A stretch of 64,000 nt of DNA from Jeotgalibacillus sp. S-D1 (GTDB taxonomy: Bacteria; Bacillota; Bacilli; Bacillales; Jeotgalibacillaceae). Of the stretch, positions 18,431 through 27,892 are shown in pieces (position 1 is the first letter of the stretch; every line of letters begins with the position of its first letter). The DNA is taken from positions 620,001 through 684,000 of the forward strand of contig NZ_SMZR01000001.1 of NCBI RefSeq assembly GCF_004358665.1. Direction: 5' to 3'. The notes beneath the pieces are model-generated. The model worked only from the letters and a program-made list of their open reading frames with translations. It did no database searches and had not been told where the DNA came from. The translations under genes were made by a program, and so were the position numbers.

Positions 18431-19416
18431 GACAATCGCTTCTTGCTTCATTATCCGCCCATCAGGACACTTATGTTTCCGGTCAGCAGCTGGCGGAAGA
18501 ATCCGGATGCTCAAGAACAGCTATCTGGAAGCATATTGAAGAATTAAGAGGAGATGGCTTTTCGATCGAATCCAAGCGGAAAAAAGGATACAGGCTTATC
18601 GGAAGAAGCGACCTATTAACTGAAAATGATATTTTATTAGGATTGGAAACAAAAACGCTGGGCCGAAATGTAATTTATTTCGATTCGGTTGATTCCACAC
18701 AAAAAATCGCACATAAGCTCGCACAAGAGCAGGCACCGGAAGGTACACTGGTTATTGCAGAAGAACAGGTTACAGGCAGAGGCCGAATGGCCAGACCTTG
18801 GCATTCGCCAAAGGGAACCGGTATATGGATGAGTTTGCTTTTAAAGCCGACCCTGCCGCCTCAAAAGGCACCTCAATTTACATTAATTGCAGCAGTGGCC
18901 GTCGTCCAGGCCATTCATGATGTGAGCGGAATTCAAGTGGAAATAAAATGGCCGAATGACCTGCTGGTCCACGGTCGTAAACTAACCGGCATTTTAACGG
19001 AGCTGCAAGCAGACAGTGAACAAATTCATTCGTTAATTATTGGCATCGGCATGAACATCAATCAGCAGAAGGAAGATTTTCCTGATGAATTATCCTCCAT
19101 CGCCACTTCACTTGCGATTGAAAAAGGCGAATTAATTTCACGTGCTGCTATTGTTCAGCGGGTTATGTATCATTTAGAGAGATACTACGATATATACATG
19201 AATAAAGGGTTTGCTCCGATCAAGCTGCTATGGGAAAGTTATGCCATATCAATCGGTAAAAATATAACAGCGAGAACCTTAAACGGAACTCTTACTGGAG
19301 TTGCTTCAGGCATCACAGACGATGGCGTATTACTCCTCGAAGATAGCGAAGGGACCATACATCCGATCTATTCTGCTGATATAGAATTGAATCTAAATGA
19401 TCGCGAAAAGAAGTGA
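18415..19416 (+). CDS. birA: Biotin operon repressor / biotin-protein ligase
   Basis: Bifunctional protein: an N-terminal winged helix (about residues 1-62, with SGCSRTAIWKHIEELR as recognition helix) and a ligase domain that makes biotinyl-5'-AMP and biotinylates acetyl-CoA and pyruvate carboxylases. The ligase motif is EEQVTGRGRMARPWHSPKG, near residues 118-136, with KWPNDLL following. Length 333. The ATG at 18415 is used, with GGGTGA just upstream, overlapping cca by 16 bases; a GTG at 18403 is possible. It ends the operon before the panB leader. Confidence 0.95.
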   Translation: MVSKIRQSLLASLSAHQDTYVSGQQLAEESGCSRTAIWKHIEELRGDGFSIESKRKKGYRLIGRSDLLTENDILLGLETKTLGRNVIYFDSVDSTQKIAHKLAQEQAPEGTLVIAEEQVTGRGRMARPWHSPKGTGIWMSLLLKPTLPPQKAPQFTLIAAVAVVQAIHDVSGIQVEIKWPNDLLVHGRKLTGILTELQADSEQIHSLIIGIGMNINQQKEDFPDELSSIATSLAIEKGELISRAAIVQRVMYHLERYYDIYMNKGFAPIKLLWESYAISIGKNITARTLNGTLTGVASGITDDGVLLLEDSEGTIHPIYSADIELNLNDREKK

Positions 19417-19421
19417 AAATC

Positions 19422-19430
19422 TGATATACT
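19422..19430 (+). promoter_or_regulatory. Candidate extended -10 promoter for the panB leader
   Basis: TGATATACT fits an extended -10 (TGn plus TATACT), 6 bases after the birA stop. No good -35 is present 17 bases upstream. Transcription would start near 19437, at the first hairpin of the leader. Confidence 0.5.
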
Positions 19431-19433
19431 AAC

Positions 19434-19573
19434 GGTGGGCAGTATCTTAGGAACTGCACCTTTTAAAGAAAATCCATAGCACGTTCTGCCTTGATCCATA
19501 ATGCGACAGGGACAGAGGATCGAAACAGTGTAATTGCATGTAGAATCCTTCTGTCAGTAGAGGGGTTTTTTTT
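19434..19573 (+). promoter_or_regulatory. Structured panB leader with alternative hairpins and terminator
   Basis: The region between birA and panB is non-coding and rich in pairing potential. Hairpin 1 is GCAGT/ACTGC extended by GGT/ACC (19434-19460). GATCC at 19493-19497 can pair with GGATC at 19517-19521. GACAGAGGAT at 19511-19520 can pair with ATCCTTCTGTC at 19545-19555 with one bulge. CCTTCT at 19547-19552 can pair with AGAGGGG at 19559-19565, followed by eight T, a terminator. The last two options share bases, so one excludes the other: an attenuator layout. A 'pan' RNA motif is known upstream of panB in Firmicutes; membership is likely but untested here. No T-box consensus is seen. Confidence 0.68.
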
Positions 19574-19616
19574 ATGACATTGTCTCGTACACCTCTGAAA
19601 AAAAGGAGGAGTAAAA

Positions 19617-20456
19617 ATGAAGAGCACGACAGATTTTTTAAAGATGAAGGAAAACAAAGAAAAAATCACAATGGTCACAGCGTATGATTACCCATCTGCT
19701 AAAATTGCAGAACAAGCGGGGATTGACATGATTCTGGTAGGAGATTCGTTGGGGATGGTGGTGCTTGGCTACAATTCAACAGTACCAGTCACTCTAAATG
19801 ATATGATCCACCATGCAAAAGCAGTAAAAAGAGGAGCACCAAATACATTCATTGTCGTGGATATGCCATTTATGACGTATCACTTATCCAGGCAGGATAC
19901 TTTAAAAGCAGCAGCTCAATTACTGCAGGAAACCGGCGCTCATGCTGTAAAGTTAGAAGGCGCAAAAGAAGTGATCCCGATGATACAAGCACTTACAGAA
20001 GCAGGCGTTCCGGTTGTGGCACATCTTGGTTTAACGCCTCAAAGCGCAGGTGTTTTAGGAGGCTACAAAGTTCAGGCGAAGACAGCAGAGCAGGGACATC
20101 AGCTAGTAAAAGATGCAATTGAATGCCAGAATGCTGGTGCGTTTGCATTAGTAGTTGAATGTATTCCCCAGCAGATAACAGAACACGCAGCAAACGCCTT
20201 GACAATACCAACAATTGGAATTGGGGCTGGTGTCCAAGCGGATGGACAAGTTCTGGTTTATCATGATTTAATGGGTTATGGAGACCATCGATTAGCTAAA
20301 TTTGTTAAACAATATTCAACCGTTTTTCCTACAATGGAACAAGCGATGAAGACATATATAAAAGAAGTGAAAAATGAGACATTCCCTGCTGAAGAACATT
20401 CCTTTAATATGAAACAGCAAGAGCGTATTTCATTGTATGGAGGAACATTTAAGTGA
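19617..20456 (+). CDS. panB: 3-methyl-2-oxobutanoate hydroxymethyltransferase
   Basis: First committed step of pantothenate synthesis; adds a hydroxymethyl from methylene-tetrahydrofolate to ketoisovalerate, giving ketopantoate. The 279-residue TIM-barrel protein has [38 protein letters not shown] (metal and substrate residues), KLEGAKEV and the late [18 protein letters not shown]. The ATG has a perfect AAAAGGAGGAG site. It heads panBCD after a structured leader and overlaps panC by 4 bases. Confidence 0.97.
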   Translation: MKSTTDFLKMKENKEKITMVTAYDYPSAKIAEQAGIDMILVGDSLGMVVLGYNSTVPVTLNDMIHHAKAVKRGAPNTFIVVDMPFMTYHLSRQDTLKAAAQLLQETGAHAVKLEGAKEVIPMIQALTEAGVPVVAHLGLTPQSAGVLGGYKVQAKTAEQGHQLVKDAIECQNAGAFALVVECIPQQITEHAANALTIPTIGIGAGVQADGQVLVYHDLMGYGDHRLAKFVKQYSTVFPTMEQAMKTYIKEVKNETFPAEEHSFNMKQQERISLYGGTFK

Positions 20457-21319
20457 AAATGATTACTTCAGTATCACAAATGCAATCAATTTCAAAAGAA
20501 CTTAAAAGCAGCGGTAAAAAAATCGGTTTTGTGCCCACCATGGGATATTTGCATGAAGGTCATCTGACGCTTGTAACCCAATCTGTCAAAGAATGTGATG
20601 TGACAGTGATGAGCATCTTTGTGAATCCTTTACAGTTTGGGCCAAACGAAGATTTTGATCAGTACCCAAGAGATATTGACAGGGATTTTGCCCTGGCAAA
20701 AAGCGCAGGTGCAGATCTATTATTTTATCCGTCTGTCAAGGAGCTTTATCCTGAAGAATTGCCGGTGAAGATGACAGCACTTAAAAGGACAAATGTGTTG
20801 TGCGGCGCAAAAAGACCGGGTCATTTTGATGGAGTTGTATCTGTATTGACCCTGCTTTTTCATATTGTGCAGCCTGACAGAGCTTATTTTGGCCAAAAGG
20901 ACGCGCAGCAGGTTGCTGTTGTAAAAGGACTTGTAGAGGGATACTTCTTCCCGGTTCAAATCGTGACGGTTGAAACTGTGCGTGAAGAAGACGGACTTGC
21001 AAAAAGTTCAAGAAATGTCTATCTTACAGATAAAGAACGCAATGAAGCGCCAGTGCTTTATCAATCGCTTATTAAGGGAAAAGAGATGCTGGGCACCAAA
21101 ACGGCTGATCAGGTGATTAGCCTAATGGCAAGCAATATTCAGGAGAATACGAGCGGAAAGATTGATTACATCGAGATCCTCAGCTATCCCGAGCTGCTGC
21201 CTATAAACAACAAAACAGGGCAATTTATCATTGCACTTGCTGTACAATTTGAACATGCACGATTAATAGACAACGTCGTTTTTACACCAGAGGAGGAAGA
21301 ATTATGTATCGTACAATGA
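20453..21319 (+). CDS. panC: Pantothenate synthetase
   Basis: ATP-dependent ligase that joins pantoate and beta-alanine. The 288-residue protein has the nucleotidyl-transfer motif [14 protein letters not shown] (HxGH) near residues 27-40, [21 protein letters not shown] and the late KSSRNVYL loop. The GTG start at 20453 overlaps the panB stop (GTGA) and is spaced 9 bases from GGAGG, better than the ATG two codons later. It overlaps the start of panD by 16 bases. Confidence 0.97.
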   Translation: MKMITSVSQMQSISKELKSSGKKIGFVPTMGYLHEGHLTLVTQSVKECDVTVMSIFVNPLQFGPNEDFDQYPRDIDRDFALAKSAGADLLFYPSVKELYPEELPVKMTALKRTNVLCGAKRPGHFDGVVSVLTLLFHIVQPDRAYFGQKDAQQVAVVKGLVEGYFFPVQIVTVETVREEDGLAKSSRNVYLTDKERNEAPVLYQSLIKGKEMLGTKTADQVISLMASNIQENTSGKIDYIEILSYPELLPINNKTGQFIIALAVQFEHARLIDNVVFTPEEEELCIVQ

Positions 21320-21690
21320 TGAGCGGCAAAATTCATCGTGCGCGTGTAACAGAGGCTAACCTGAATTATGTGGGCAGTATTACAATTGATGAAGATATTC
21401 TCGATGCTGTCGGCATGTACGCCAATGAAAAAGTGCAGATTGTTAATAACAACAATGGCGCCCGGTTTGAGACATATATTATCAAAGGCAAGCGTGGGAG
21501 CGGTGTGATGTGTGTGAACGGCGCAGCTGCCAGACTGGTTCAAGAAGGCGATGTGATCATCGTTATATCTTACATGATGGTGTCAAATGAACTTGCACTT
21601 AACCATACACCCAAAGTAGCGATTATGAATGAACAAAATGAAATTATAGACATGATACATCATGAGCCTGAAGCAACCATTATGTCTTAA
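21304..21690 (+). CDS. panD: Aspartate 1-decarboxylase proenzyme
   Basis: Makes beta-alanine from L-aspartate for pantothenate. The protein self-cleaves between Gly24 and Ser25 in NYVGSITID to create the pyruvoyl cofactor; both residues are present. [15 protein letters not shown] supplies the conserved C-terminal active-site block. Length 128, normal for the family. The ATG has GAGGAGGAAG upstream within the panC end, so the three pan genes form one coupled operon. Confidence 0.97.
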   Translation: MYRTMMSGKIHRARVTEANLNYVGSITIDEDILDAVGMYANEKVQIVNNNNGARFETYIIKGKRGSGVMCVNGAAARLVQEGDVIIVISYMMVSNELALNHTPKVAIMNEQNEIIDMIHHEPEATIMS

Positions 21691-21726
21691 ATAAGAATTG
21701 TTAAAAATGCAAAGGTTGTGACAGCA

Positions 21727-24501
21727 ATGTGGAATAACAAAATGGCTGTTGTAGATATAGAAACAACCGGGAATGCGGCTAAAAAAGGAGATCGCATTAT
21801 GCAAATAGCGATCGTTATCGTAGAAGACAATAAAATTGTCGATCAGTATTCTTCGTATGTGGATCCCCAGCAGCCGATCCCGCCATTTATTGTAGAATTA
21901 ACCGGCATTTCAAATAAAACCGTTAAAGGGGCGCCCCTCTTTACAGAAATTGCTCCAGAAATCGCAAAGCGATTAGAAGGGGCTGTTTTTGTTGCTCACA
22001 ATGTTCATTTTGATTTGCCCTTTATCCAAACAGAACTTAAAGAGGCCGGTTATTCTGTGTGGAATGGGTCTGTAATTGATACTGTTGAGTTAGCAAGGGT
22101 TTTGCTGCCTACAACTGACAGTTTTAAATTATCTGATTTAACCGCCCAATTCGATTTATCACACGACCGCCCCCACCAGGCAGATAGCGATGCGCTTGCT
22201 ACAGCCCATCTTCTGCTGCAATTTATAACCAAATTAAACCGCATGCCATTAGTAACGCTGGAAAAAATGGAACAATTGAGCATGCATTTAAAAAGTGATA
22301 TTAATGAGCTGTGCGGCAGTATTATCAACGATAAAAGAAAAAATATTATGGATCTGCCTGAAAATATTGAAGTCGTCCGGGGTATTGCTCTAAGGAAACT
22401 GCTGCCTGAGCCATGCTTGACTGACAGTGGCAAGACGGATGACAACGTAAACATCCTGGCAAAATCCCTGGTGAATTATCAGCACCGGCCTGCCCAGCTT
22501 TCCATGATGTCACAGGTTAGTGATGCACTTGCCAATGGATCTAAAATGGCTATTGAGGCTGGAACAGGTGTAGGTAAAACGATGGCCTATCTGCTTCCAG
22601 CCATTCAGTACGCAGCCAATGGCAATCGTGTCGTTATCAGCACACAGACTGTACAGCTCCAGGAACAAATACTGCAAAAAGAAGTTCAAGCCCTCCAGCA
22701 GCTTAATATGCCAGCCCAATTTGCATTGTTGAAAGGGAAGTCTCATTATTTGCATTTGCTGAAATTTGAGCAGGCACTTTCGGAGGATGAATACCAATAT
22801 GATGTGGTGTTAACAAAAATGCAGATTTTAACCTGGCTGACAGAGACCCTCGATGGAGACGTTGATGAACTGAATCTGACAAGCGGCGGCCGGTTGTTTT
22901 GGAACCGGGTCCGGCATACAGGATGGTTTTTAGGAGAAGATCAGGATCCATGGAAGCACTGGGATTTTTACCTGCGGGCATTAAAACGTGCCGAGCAGGC
23001 GAACGTGATTATTACCAATCATTCCATGCTTGTTCATGACATTAAAAGGAAACAGCCACTTATTCCCGTCCATTCCTGTTTAATTATTGATGAAGCCCAC
23101 CATTTTGAAGATACTTGCAGAAGGCAGTGGGGAAAGCAGCTTGATTATATGAACTTAAAATATATTATTGGCCAGCTTGGTTTTGATTCACAGGATTTGC
23201 TGGCTGGAAGACTTAAAGGATTACTCACTGCTAATGGAGAAAAGAACATTGAAGATATTTCAGAAGAGTTCATAACGGAGCTGGGTTTTGAAGCGGATCT
23301 TTCTTTTCAGCAATTGGGCATTTTACTTAAATCCTGCTCTTCTATTCGAAAGGGGCAGCAAAAGTACAGTCTCTCCCTTACACCGGAAATAAGGGAATTG
23401 CCTGTTTGGAGTCATGTGCAATATGCTTTTGAACGCCTGCTTTCACATATGAAAAAAGCAGATCAAATTCTGCAGAGAAACCTAAATAGAATTAAGAAAA
23501 GCAGCGACAAATTATCAATTGCCAACAAAGCAGTTGTTGAGGAAATTCATTCGTTTTTAATGGAGTGGTCTGAATGGATTGAGGCAATCAGACTGTTTTT
23601 TCTTAAAAAAAATCATTCAGCTGTTATGTGGCTTGAAGGGGACTTACGTTCAATTCCGGGCAGCTTAAGCTTAACGTCAAGAGAAATACATGTTCAGGAT
23701 GAAATAAGGAAGCAGTTCTTTTCAAATGATATGGCAGTAGTAATGACAAGTGCAACGCTGGCTATAGAAGGTAAATTTGATTATTTTCTTAAGGGGCTGG
23801 GGACTGATGCAGCTACTGTGGAATGCATTATTCATCCTTCGCCTTTTAATTATAAAAATGCTGTGCGTTTAATGATTCCTAAAGACTTGCCTGACATAAA
23901 AGCCGTATCACACGAGGACTATGTCGAAATGGTCACCGATCATTTAATTGCAATGGGTCAGGCAACAAAAGGAAGAATGCTGGTGCTGTTTACTTCTCAT
24001 GAAATGCTCAGACATACCTACGAGCTGATGAAAGACAGCGGCCTGATGGAGGATTTTGTTTTAATGGCTCAGGGGATTACAAACGGAAGCCGAACAAAAT
24101 TAACGAGAAATTTTCAGCGTTTTGATAAAGCGATCCTTTTTGGAACTAGCAGTTTTTGGGAGGGTATTGATATTCCCGGAGAAGATCTTTCTTGTCTGGT
24201 CATGGTGCGGCTTCCTTTTTCACCACCGGATGAACCGCTAACCAAAGCACTTTGGGAAGAGGTAAAAGAAAAGGGAGGAAACCCTTTTATGGAAACGTCA
24301 TTACCTAAGGCTGTCATTCGTTTCAGACAGGGATTTGGCCGGCTGATCCGACACGAACAGGATCGTGGACTGATTGTTGTTTTTGATCGACGGCTGATTA
24401 CCACCGCCTATGGCAATCATTTTCTATCTTCTATTCCCGCTTTACCCGTAGAAGAACGAGGACTTGAATCAATCGTGGAAGAAATTGAACATTGGTTGTA
24501 A
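21727..24501 (+). CDS. dinG: DinG-type 3'-5' exonuclease/helicase fusion
   Basis: A 924-residue fusion: an N-terminal DnaQ-like exonuclease (VVDIETTGN near residue 10, HNVHFDLPFI, and HQADSDALATAHLL) and a C-terminal XPD/DinG-like superfamily 2 helicase (P-loop EAGTGVGKT near residue 278, DEAH near residue 455, motif VI QGFGRLIRHEQDRG near residue 866). The iron-sulfur cysteines of the E. coli DinG are absent: the first position reads YLHLLKF. Firmicute DinG proteins of this build act as exonucleases in DNA repair. The ATG at 21727 has AAAGG 11 bases upstream; the GTG at 21718 is too close. Confidence 0.95.
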   Translation: MWNNKMAVVDIETTGNAAKKGDRIMQIAIVIVEDNKIVDQYSSYVDPQQPIPPFIVELTGISNKTVKGAPLFTEIAPEIAKRLEGAVFVAHNVHFDLPFIQTELKEAGYSVWNGSVIDTVELARVLLPTTDSFKLSDLTAQFDLSHDRPHQADSDALATAHLLLQFITKLNRMPLVTLEKMEQLSMHLKSDINELCGSIINDKRKNIMDLPENIEVVRGIALRKLLPEPCLTDSGKTDDNVNILAKSLVNYQHRPAQLSMMSQVSDALANGSKMAIEAGTGVGKTMAYLLPAIQYAANGNRVVISTQTVQLQEQILQKEVQALQQLNMPAQFALLKGKSHYLHLLKFEQALSEDEYQYDVVLTKMQILTWLTETLDGDVDELNLTSGGRLFWNRVRHTGWFLGEDQDPWKHWDFYLRALKRAEQANVIITNHSMLVHDIKRKQPLIPVHSCLIIDEAHHFEDTCRRQWGKQLDYMNLKYIIGQLGFDSQDLLAGRLKGLLTANGEKNIEDISEEFITELGFEADLSFQQLGILLKSCSSIRKGQQKYSLSLTPEIRELPVWSHVQYAFERLLSHMKKADQILQRNLNRIKKSSDKLSIANKAVVEEIHSFLMEWSEWIEAIRLFFLKKNHSAVMWLEGDLRSIPGSLSLTSREIHVQDEIRKQFFSNDMAVVMTSATLAIEGKFDYFLKGLGTDAATVECIIHPSPFNYKNAVRLMIPKDLPDIKAVSHEDYVEMVTDHLIAMGQATKGRMLVLFTSHEMLRHTYELMKDSGLMEDFVLMAQGITNGSRTKLTRNFQRFDKAILFGTSSFWEGIDIPGEDLSCLVMVRLPFSPPDEPLTKALWEEVKEKGGNPFMETSLPKAVIRFRQGFGRLIRHEQDRGLIVVFDRRLITTAYGNHFLSSIPALPVEERGLESIVEEIEHWL

Positions 24502-24517
24502 AAAAAAAGTCGAAAGC

Positions 24518-24526
24518 TGTTATAAT
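24518..24526 (+). promoter_or_regulatory. Candidate extended -10 promoter of ypmA
   Basis: TGTTATAAT is a perfect TGn extended -10. A weak TTGTAA lies 19 bases upstream over the dinG stop codon. Predicted start near 24533, 34 bases before ypmA. Confidence 0.55.
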
Positions 24527-24566
24527 AATTTAGGAACAAGCTAATTAGGAAGAGATGTGAATAATC

Positions 24567-24737
24567 ATGGAAAGTAAGATTGAAGTTTTGTCTACTGTTA
24601 CTATTCAAAAATCACCTGATTTGTACAAAATCGTCGATTCTTTAAACCGAACTTTAAAGGAACGGGATTTAATGTTTGGTTTGGCACTTGATCAGGAGGA
24701 TCAGGAAAAAGCTGTGTTTACGATATATCGTACATAA
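24567..24737 (+). CDS. ypmA: YpmA small conserved protein (DUF4264)
   Basis: A 56-residue acidic protein, MESKIEVLSTVTIQKSPDLY onward, ending VFTIYRT, closely matching B. subtilis YpmA, which is conserved across Bacillaceae between dinG and ypmB. Function unknown; no membrane segment or metal motif is visible. The ribosome site TTAGGAAGAG lies further upstream than ideal. Too short for many gene callers, but the conserved order and intact frame support it. Confidence 0.92.
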   Translation: MESKIEVLSTVTIQKSPDLYKIVDSLNRTLKERDLMFGLALDQEDQEKAVFTIYRT

Positions 24738-24751
24738 AAAAGAGGGATTAG

Positions 24752-25231
24752 ATGAAAAAATGGGCAATCATTATAACCTCGCTGATCGCAGTGTGTACTA
24801 TTACATTTTGTGTAACTGTATATAGTGTGGCCCGGCAGCCTCTTCATGCAGAATTAGAACGAGGAGAAGCTAAAGCGAAGGAAGAATTTCAGATTCAGAC
24901 AATTGAAACTTCCTATATCTATAACGGTACTCAGTCATATACAGTTGTAATCGGAAAGACAGCTGATGAAGAGTCTGTCGTTTCCTTTATTCCTGCTTCA
25001 GATGAGGGCGAAGCACAAACGAGGAAGGTCCAGGATGGAATATCGAAAGAGGAAGTATATTCAATGCTGCAGGAAGATGACAACCCAACAAAAATTATGT
25101 CCGCAAGCATTGGATATGAGTCAGTCGGTCCAGTATGGGAAATTATTTATTTAGACGAAGAAAAAACGTTGAACTACTACTATGTTTCTTTTGACGATGG
25201 TGAGTGGTGGCGGACAATTCGGAACCTTTAA
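24752..25231 (+). CDS. ypmB: YpmB, single-pass membrane protein (DUF5590)
   Basis: A 159-residue protein with one N-terminal helix (about residues 4-23) and an outside domain with PepSY-like features, including a stretch DGISKEEVYSMLQ and a final DDGEWWRTIRNL. Family DUF5590. Function unknown. It has AGAGGG upstream and lies 14 bases after ypmA and 13 before aspB, so the three are probably cotranscribed. Confidence 0.9.
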   Translation: MKKWAIIITSLIAVCTITFCVTVYSVARQPLHAELERGEAKAKEEFQIQTIETSYIYNGTQSYTVVIGKTADEESVVSFIPASDEGEAQTRKVQDGISKEEVYSMLQEDDNPTKIMSASIGYESVGPVWEIIYLDEEKTLNYYYVSFDDGEWWRTIRNL

Positions 25232-25244
25232 GGAGTGTTAGTTG

Positions 25245-26450
25245 ATGAAAGAATTATTAGCAGATAGAGTGAAATTATTAACCCCTTCATCCACTTTAGC
25301 GATTACAGCGAAGGCAAAAGAATTAAAAGCACAAGGCAAGGATGTCATTGGCCTCGGGGCTGGAGAACCGGATTTTAATACACCGGATCATATTATTGAA
25401 GCTGCTTATCAATCAATGAAAGCTGGAGAAACAAAATATACACCAGCAGCAGGAACTGCTGATTTAAAAAAAGCGATCATCCAAAAATTTAACGATGATC
25501 AGCATATCGAGTATATGCCTGGTGAGATTTTTGTTGGAAGCGGTGCGAAACATGTTTTATATTGTTTGTTTCAAGCGATACTAAATGAAAATGATGAAGT
25601 CATTATCCCGATTCCCTACTGGGTAAGTTATCCGGAGCAAGTAAAATTGGCAGGAGGAAAACCTGTATATATTGATGGGAAAGAAAGCAATCAGTATAAG
25701 ATAACGCCTGAGCAATTAAACAACGCCGTTACGTCAAAAACCAAAGCAATCATATTAAATTCTCCCAGCAATCCAACCGGTATGATCTATTCCAAAGAGG
25801 AGCTTCAAGCGATTGCAGAAGTCTGCCTTGAACGGAATATCCTTATCGTATCAGATGAAATATATGAAAAGCTGACTTATGGAAATGAAAGTCATGTGTC
25901 AGTCGCTCAGCTGTCTGACCAGTATAAACAGCACACGATTGTTGTTAATGGCGTGTCAAAATCACATTCAATGACAGGCTGGCGCATTGGATATGCTGCA
26001 GGAAACGAATCCATTATTAAAGCGATGACAAACCTTGCAAGCCATTCAACATCCAACCCAACTACAACTGCCCAATTTGGAGCATTGGCCGCATACACTG
26101 GTACACAGCAGCCTGTTGAAGATATGCGTATAGCTTTTGAAAGCCGGTTAAATAAAGTTTTTGATACAGTTCAGAGCATACCTGGATTTCGGTGCATCAA
26201 ACCACAAGGCGCCTTTTACCTGTTTCCGAACGTAAAAGAAGCGGCGGCAGCATGCGGATTTAATACGGTTGATGAATTTGCTGCTGATTTGCTTGAGAAA
26301 GCAAATGTAGCAGTCATTCCAGGTTCCGGATTTGGAGCTGACGATAACATCCGATTATCATATGCTACGGACCTGTCTTCATTTGAAACTGCGTTGGAAC
26401 GAATTAAATCGTATGTGATTGAGCATTCCGTAATTAGCAAGCAAAATTAA
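25245..26450 (+). CDS. aspB: Aspartate aminotransferase
   Basis: PLP-dependent class I aminotransferase that makes aspartate from oxaloacetate and glutamate. The 401-residue protein has [27 protein letters not shown], the Asp/Tyr pair in VSDEIYEKL, and the PLP lysine in [20 protein letters not shown]. The ATG at 25245 has AAGGAG at good spacing; the preceding TTG is not needed. It sits directly before asnS, coupling Asp supply to asparaginyl-tRNA synthesis. Confidence 0.96.
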   Translation: MKELLADRVKLLTPSSTLAITAKAKELKAQGKDVIGLGAGEPDFNTPDHIIEAAYQSMKAGETKYTPAAGTADLKKAIIQKFNDDQHIEYMPGEIFVGSGAKHVLYCLFQAILNENDEVIIPIPYWVSYPEQVKLAGGKPVYIDGKESNQYKITPEQLNNAVTSKTKAIILNSPSNPTGMIYSKEELQAIAEVCLERNILIVSDEIYEKLTYGNESHVSVAQLSDQYKQHTIVVNGVSKSHSMTGWRIGYAAGNESIIKAMTNLASHSTSNPTTTAQFGALAAYTGTQQPVEDMRIAFESRLNKVFDTVQSIPGFRCIKPQGAFYLFPNVKEAAAACGFNTVDEFAADLLEKANVAVIPGSGFGADDNIRLSYATDLSSFETALERIKSYVIEHSVISKQN

Positions 26451-26518
26451 TGATTGAGAAACGGTATAATGAAATGAATGGTTTGAAAAACGGAACAGAT
26501 ATTTTGGAGGGAAACAGA

Positions 26519-27811
26519 GTGAAAAAAACTATTGGACAAGTAGGACAGCACGTCGGGCAGGAAGTAATCATTGGTGCCTGGCTGAGCAACAAACGATCCA
26601 GCGGTAAGATTGCTTTCTTGCAATTGCGTGATGGATCAGGATTTATTCAGGGAGTAGTGGTTAAAAGCGAAGTAGGAGAGGAAGTCTTCCAAAAAGCTAA
26701 ATCTTTGACGCAGGAATCGTCTGTATATGTAACCGGCGTAGTAAAAGAGGATAACCGATCTCCTTTTGGTTATGAACTGGAAGTGAAAAATTTAGAAGTC
26801 ATTCACGAAGCAGTTGATTATCCGATCACGCCAAAAGAGCATGGCACTGAGTTTTTAATGGATCACCGTCATCTGTGGCTTCGTTCGAACAGACAGCATG
26901 CTGTAATGAAAATTAGAAATGAAATTATTCGAGCTACTTATGAATTCTTTAATACAAATGGATTTGTTAAAGTGGATCCTCCTATTTTAACAGGCAGTGC
27001 TCCTGAAGGTACTTCTGAATTATTTCATACGAAATATTTTGATGAAGATGCTTACTTGTCCCAAAGTGGACAGCTCTACATGGAAGCTGCGGCTATGGCA
27101 TTAGGCAAGGTATTTTCATTTGGCCCAACCTTCAGGGCAGAAAAATCAAAAACAAGACGTCATCTTATCGAATTCTGGATGATTGAACCGGAAATGGCCT
27201 TTTATGAGTTTGAAGACAACCTTGTCGTTCAGGAAGAATATGTTTCTTTTATCATTCAATCTGTATTGGAAAACTGCAAACTTGAACTTACCCGTTTGGG
27301 AAGAGATACTTCGGTGCTTGAAAACATCAAGGCTCCATTCCCACGTGTCCATTACGATGATGCCATTGAGTTCCTTCATGAAAAAGGATTTACTGATATT
27401 TCATGGGGAGATGATTTGGGTGCGCCTCATGAAACAGCTATTGCAGAGAGCTATGACAAGCCGGTATTCATCACACATTATCCGACGAGCTTGAAGCCGT
27501 TTTATATGCAGCCTGATCCTTCAAGAGAAGATGTGGTCCTTTGTGCTGATTTAATCGCGCCGGAGGGCTATGGAGAAATCATTGGGGGTTCTGAACGTAT
27601 TCATGACCTGGAACTTCTTAAAACAAGAATAGAAGAGCATAAGCTGGATCCCGAGGCTTACAAATGGTATACAGAGCTAAGACAATATGGTTCTGTTCCT
27701 CATTCCGGATTTGGTCTTGGCTTAGAGAGAACCGTTGCCTGGATCAGTGGTGTCGAACATGTCCGTGAATCGATCCCATTTCCGCGTTTACTAAACCGTT
27801 TATATCCATAA
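26519..27811 (+). CDS. asnS: Asparaginyl-tRNA synthetase
   Basis: Class IIb synthetase that charges tRNA-Asn. The 430-residue protein (the B. subtilis length) has an N-terminal OB-fold (about residues 15-105), motif 1 around [18 protein letters not shown], motif 2 [19 protein letters not shown], and motif 3 [15 protein letters not shown]. The GTG at 26519 is preferred, with TTGGAGGG 8 bases upstream; the frame is open back to 26450, but that would fuse an unlikely 23-residue tail. A terminator follows. Confidence 0.96.
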   Translation: MKKTIGQVGQHVGQEVIIGAWLSNKRSSGKIAFLQLRDGSGFIQGVVVKSEVGEEVFQKAKSLTQESSVYVTGVVKEDNRSPFGYELEVKNLEVIHEAVDYPITPKEHGTEFLMDHRHLWLRSNRQHAVMKIRNEIIRATYEFFNTNGFVKVDPPILTGSAPEGTSELFHTKYFDEDAYLSQSGQLYMEAAAMALGKVFSFGPTFRAEKSKTRRHLIEFWMIEPEMAFYEFEDNLVVQEEYVSFIIQSVLENCKLELTRLGRDTSVLENIKAPFPRVHYDDAIEFLHEKGFTDISWGDDLGAPHETAIAESYDKPVFITHYPTSLKPFYMQPDPSREDVVLCADLIAPEGYGEIIGGSERIHDLELLKTRIEEHKLDPEAYKWYTELRQYGSVPHSGFGLGLERTVAWISGVEHVRESIPFPRLLNRLYP

Positions 27812-27820
27812 GACGATAAC

Positions 27821-27863
27821 AAAATGACCGAATGGGCTTCAATGAGCTGTTCGGTCATTTTCC
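27821..27863 (+). terminator. Terminator-like hairpin after asnS
   Basis: A 12-bp perfect stem AAAATGACCGAA / TTCGGTCATTTT with a 17-base loop. The T-rich end is supplied by the stem itself; only short T follows, so termination may be partial. dnaD begins 30 bases later. Confidence 0.75.
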
Positions 27864-27892
27864 ACCTAAGATAAAGGGAGGGAGGTAAAACA

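Noticed and set aside
19434-19573. T-box riboswitch upstream of panB
   Set aside because: The conserved T-box antiterminator sequence is absent, and panB is not a tRNA-sensing target of that class; an attenuator or pan motif fits better.
26450-26518. 23-residue N-terminal extension of AsnS
   Set aside because: The GTG at 26519 has a strong ribosome site and gives the exact family length; the extension does not match the family.
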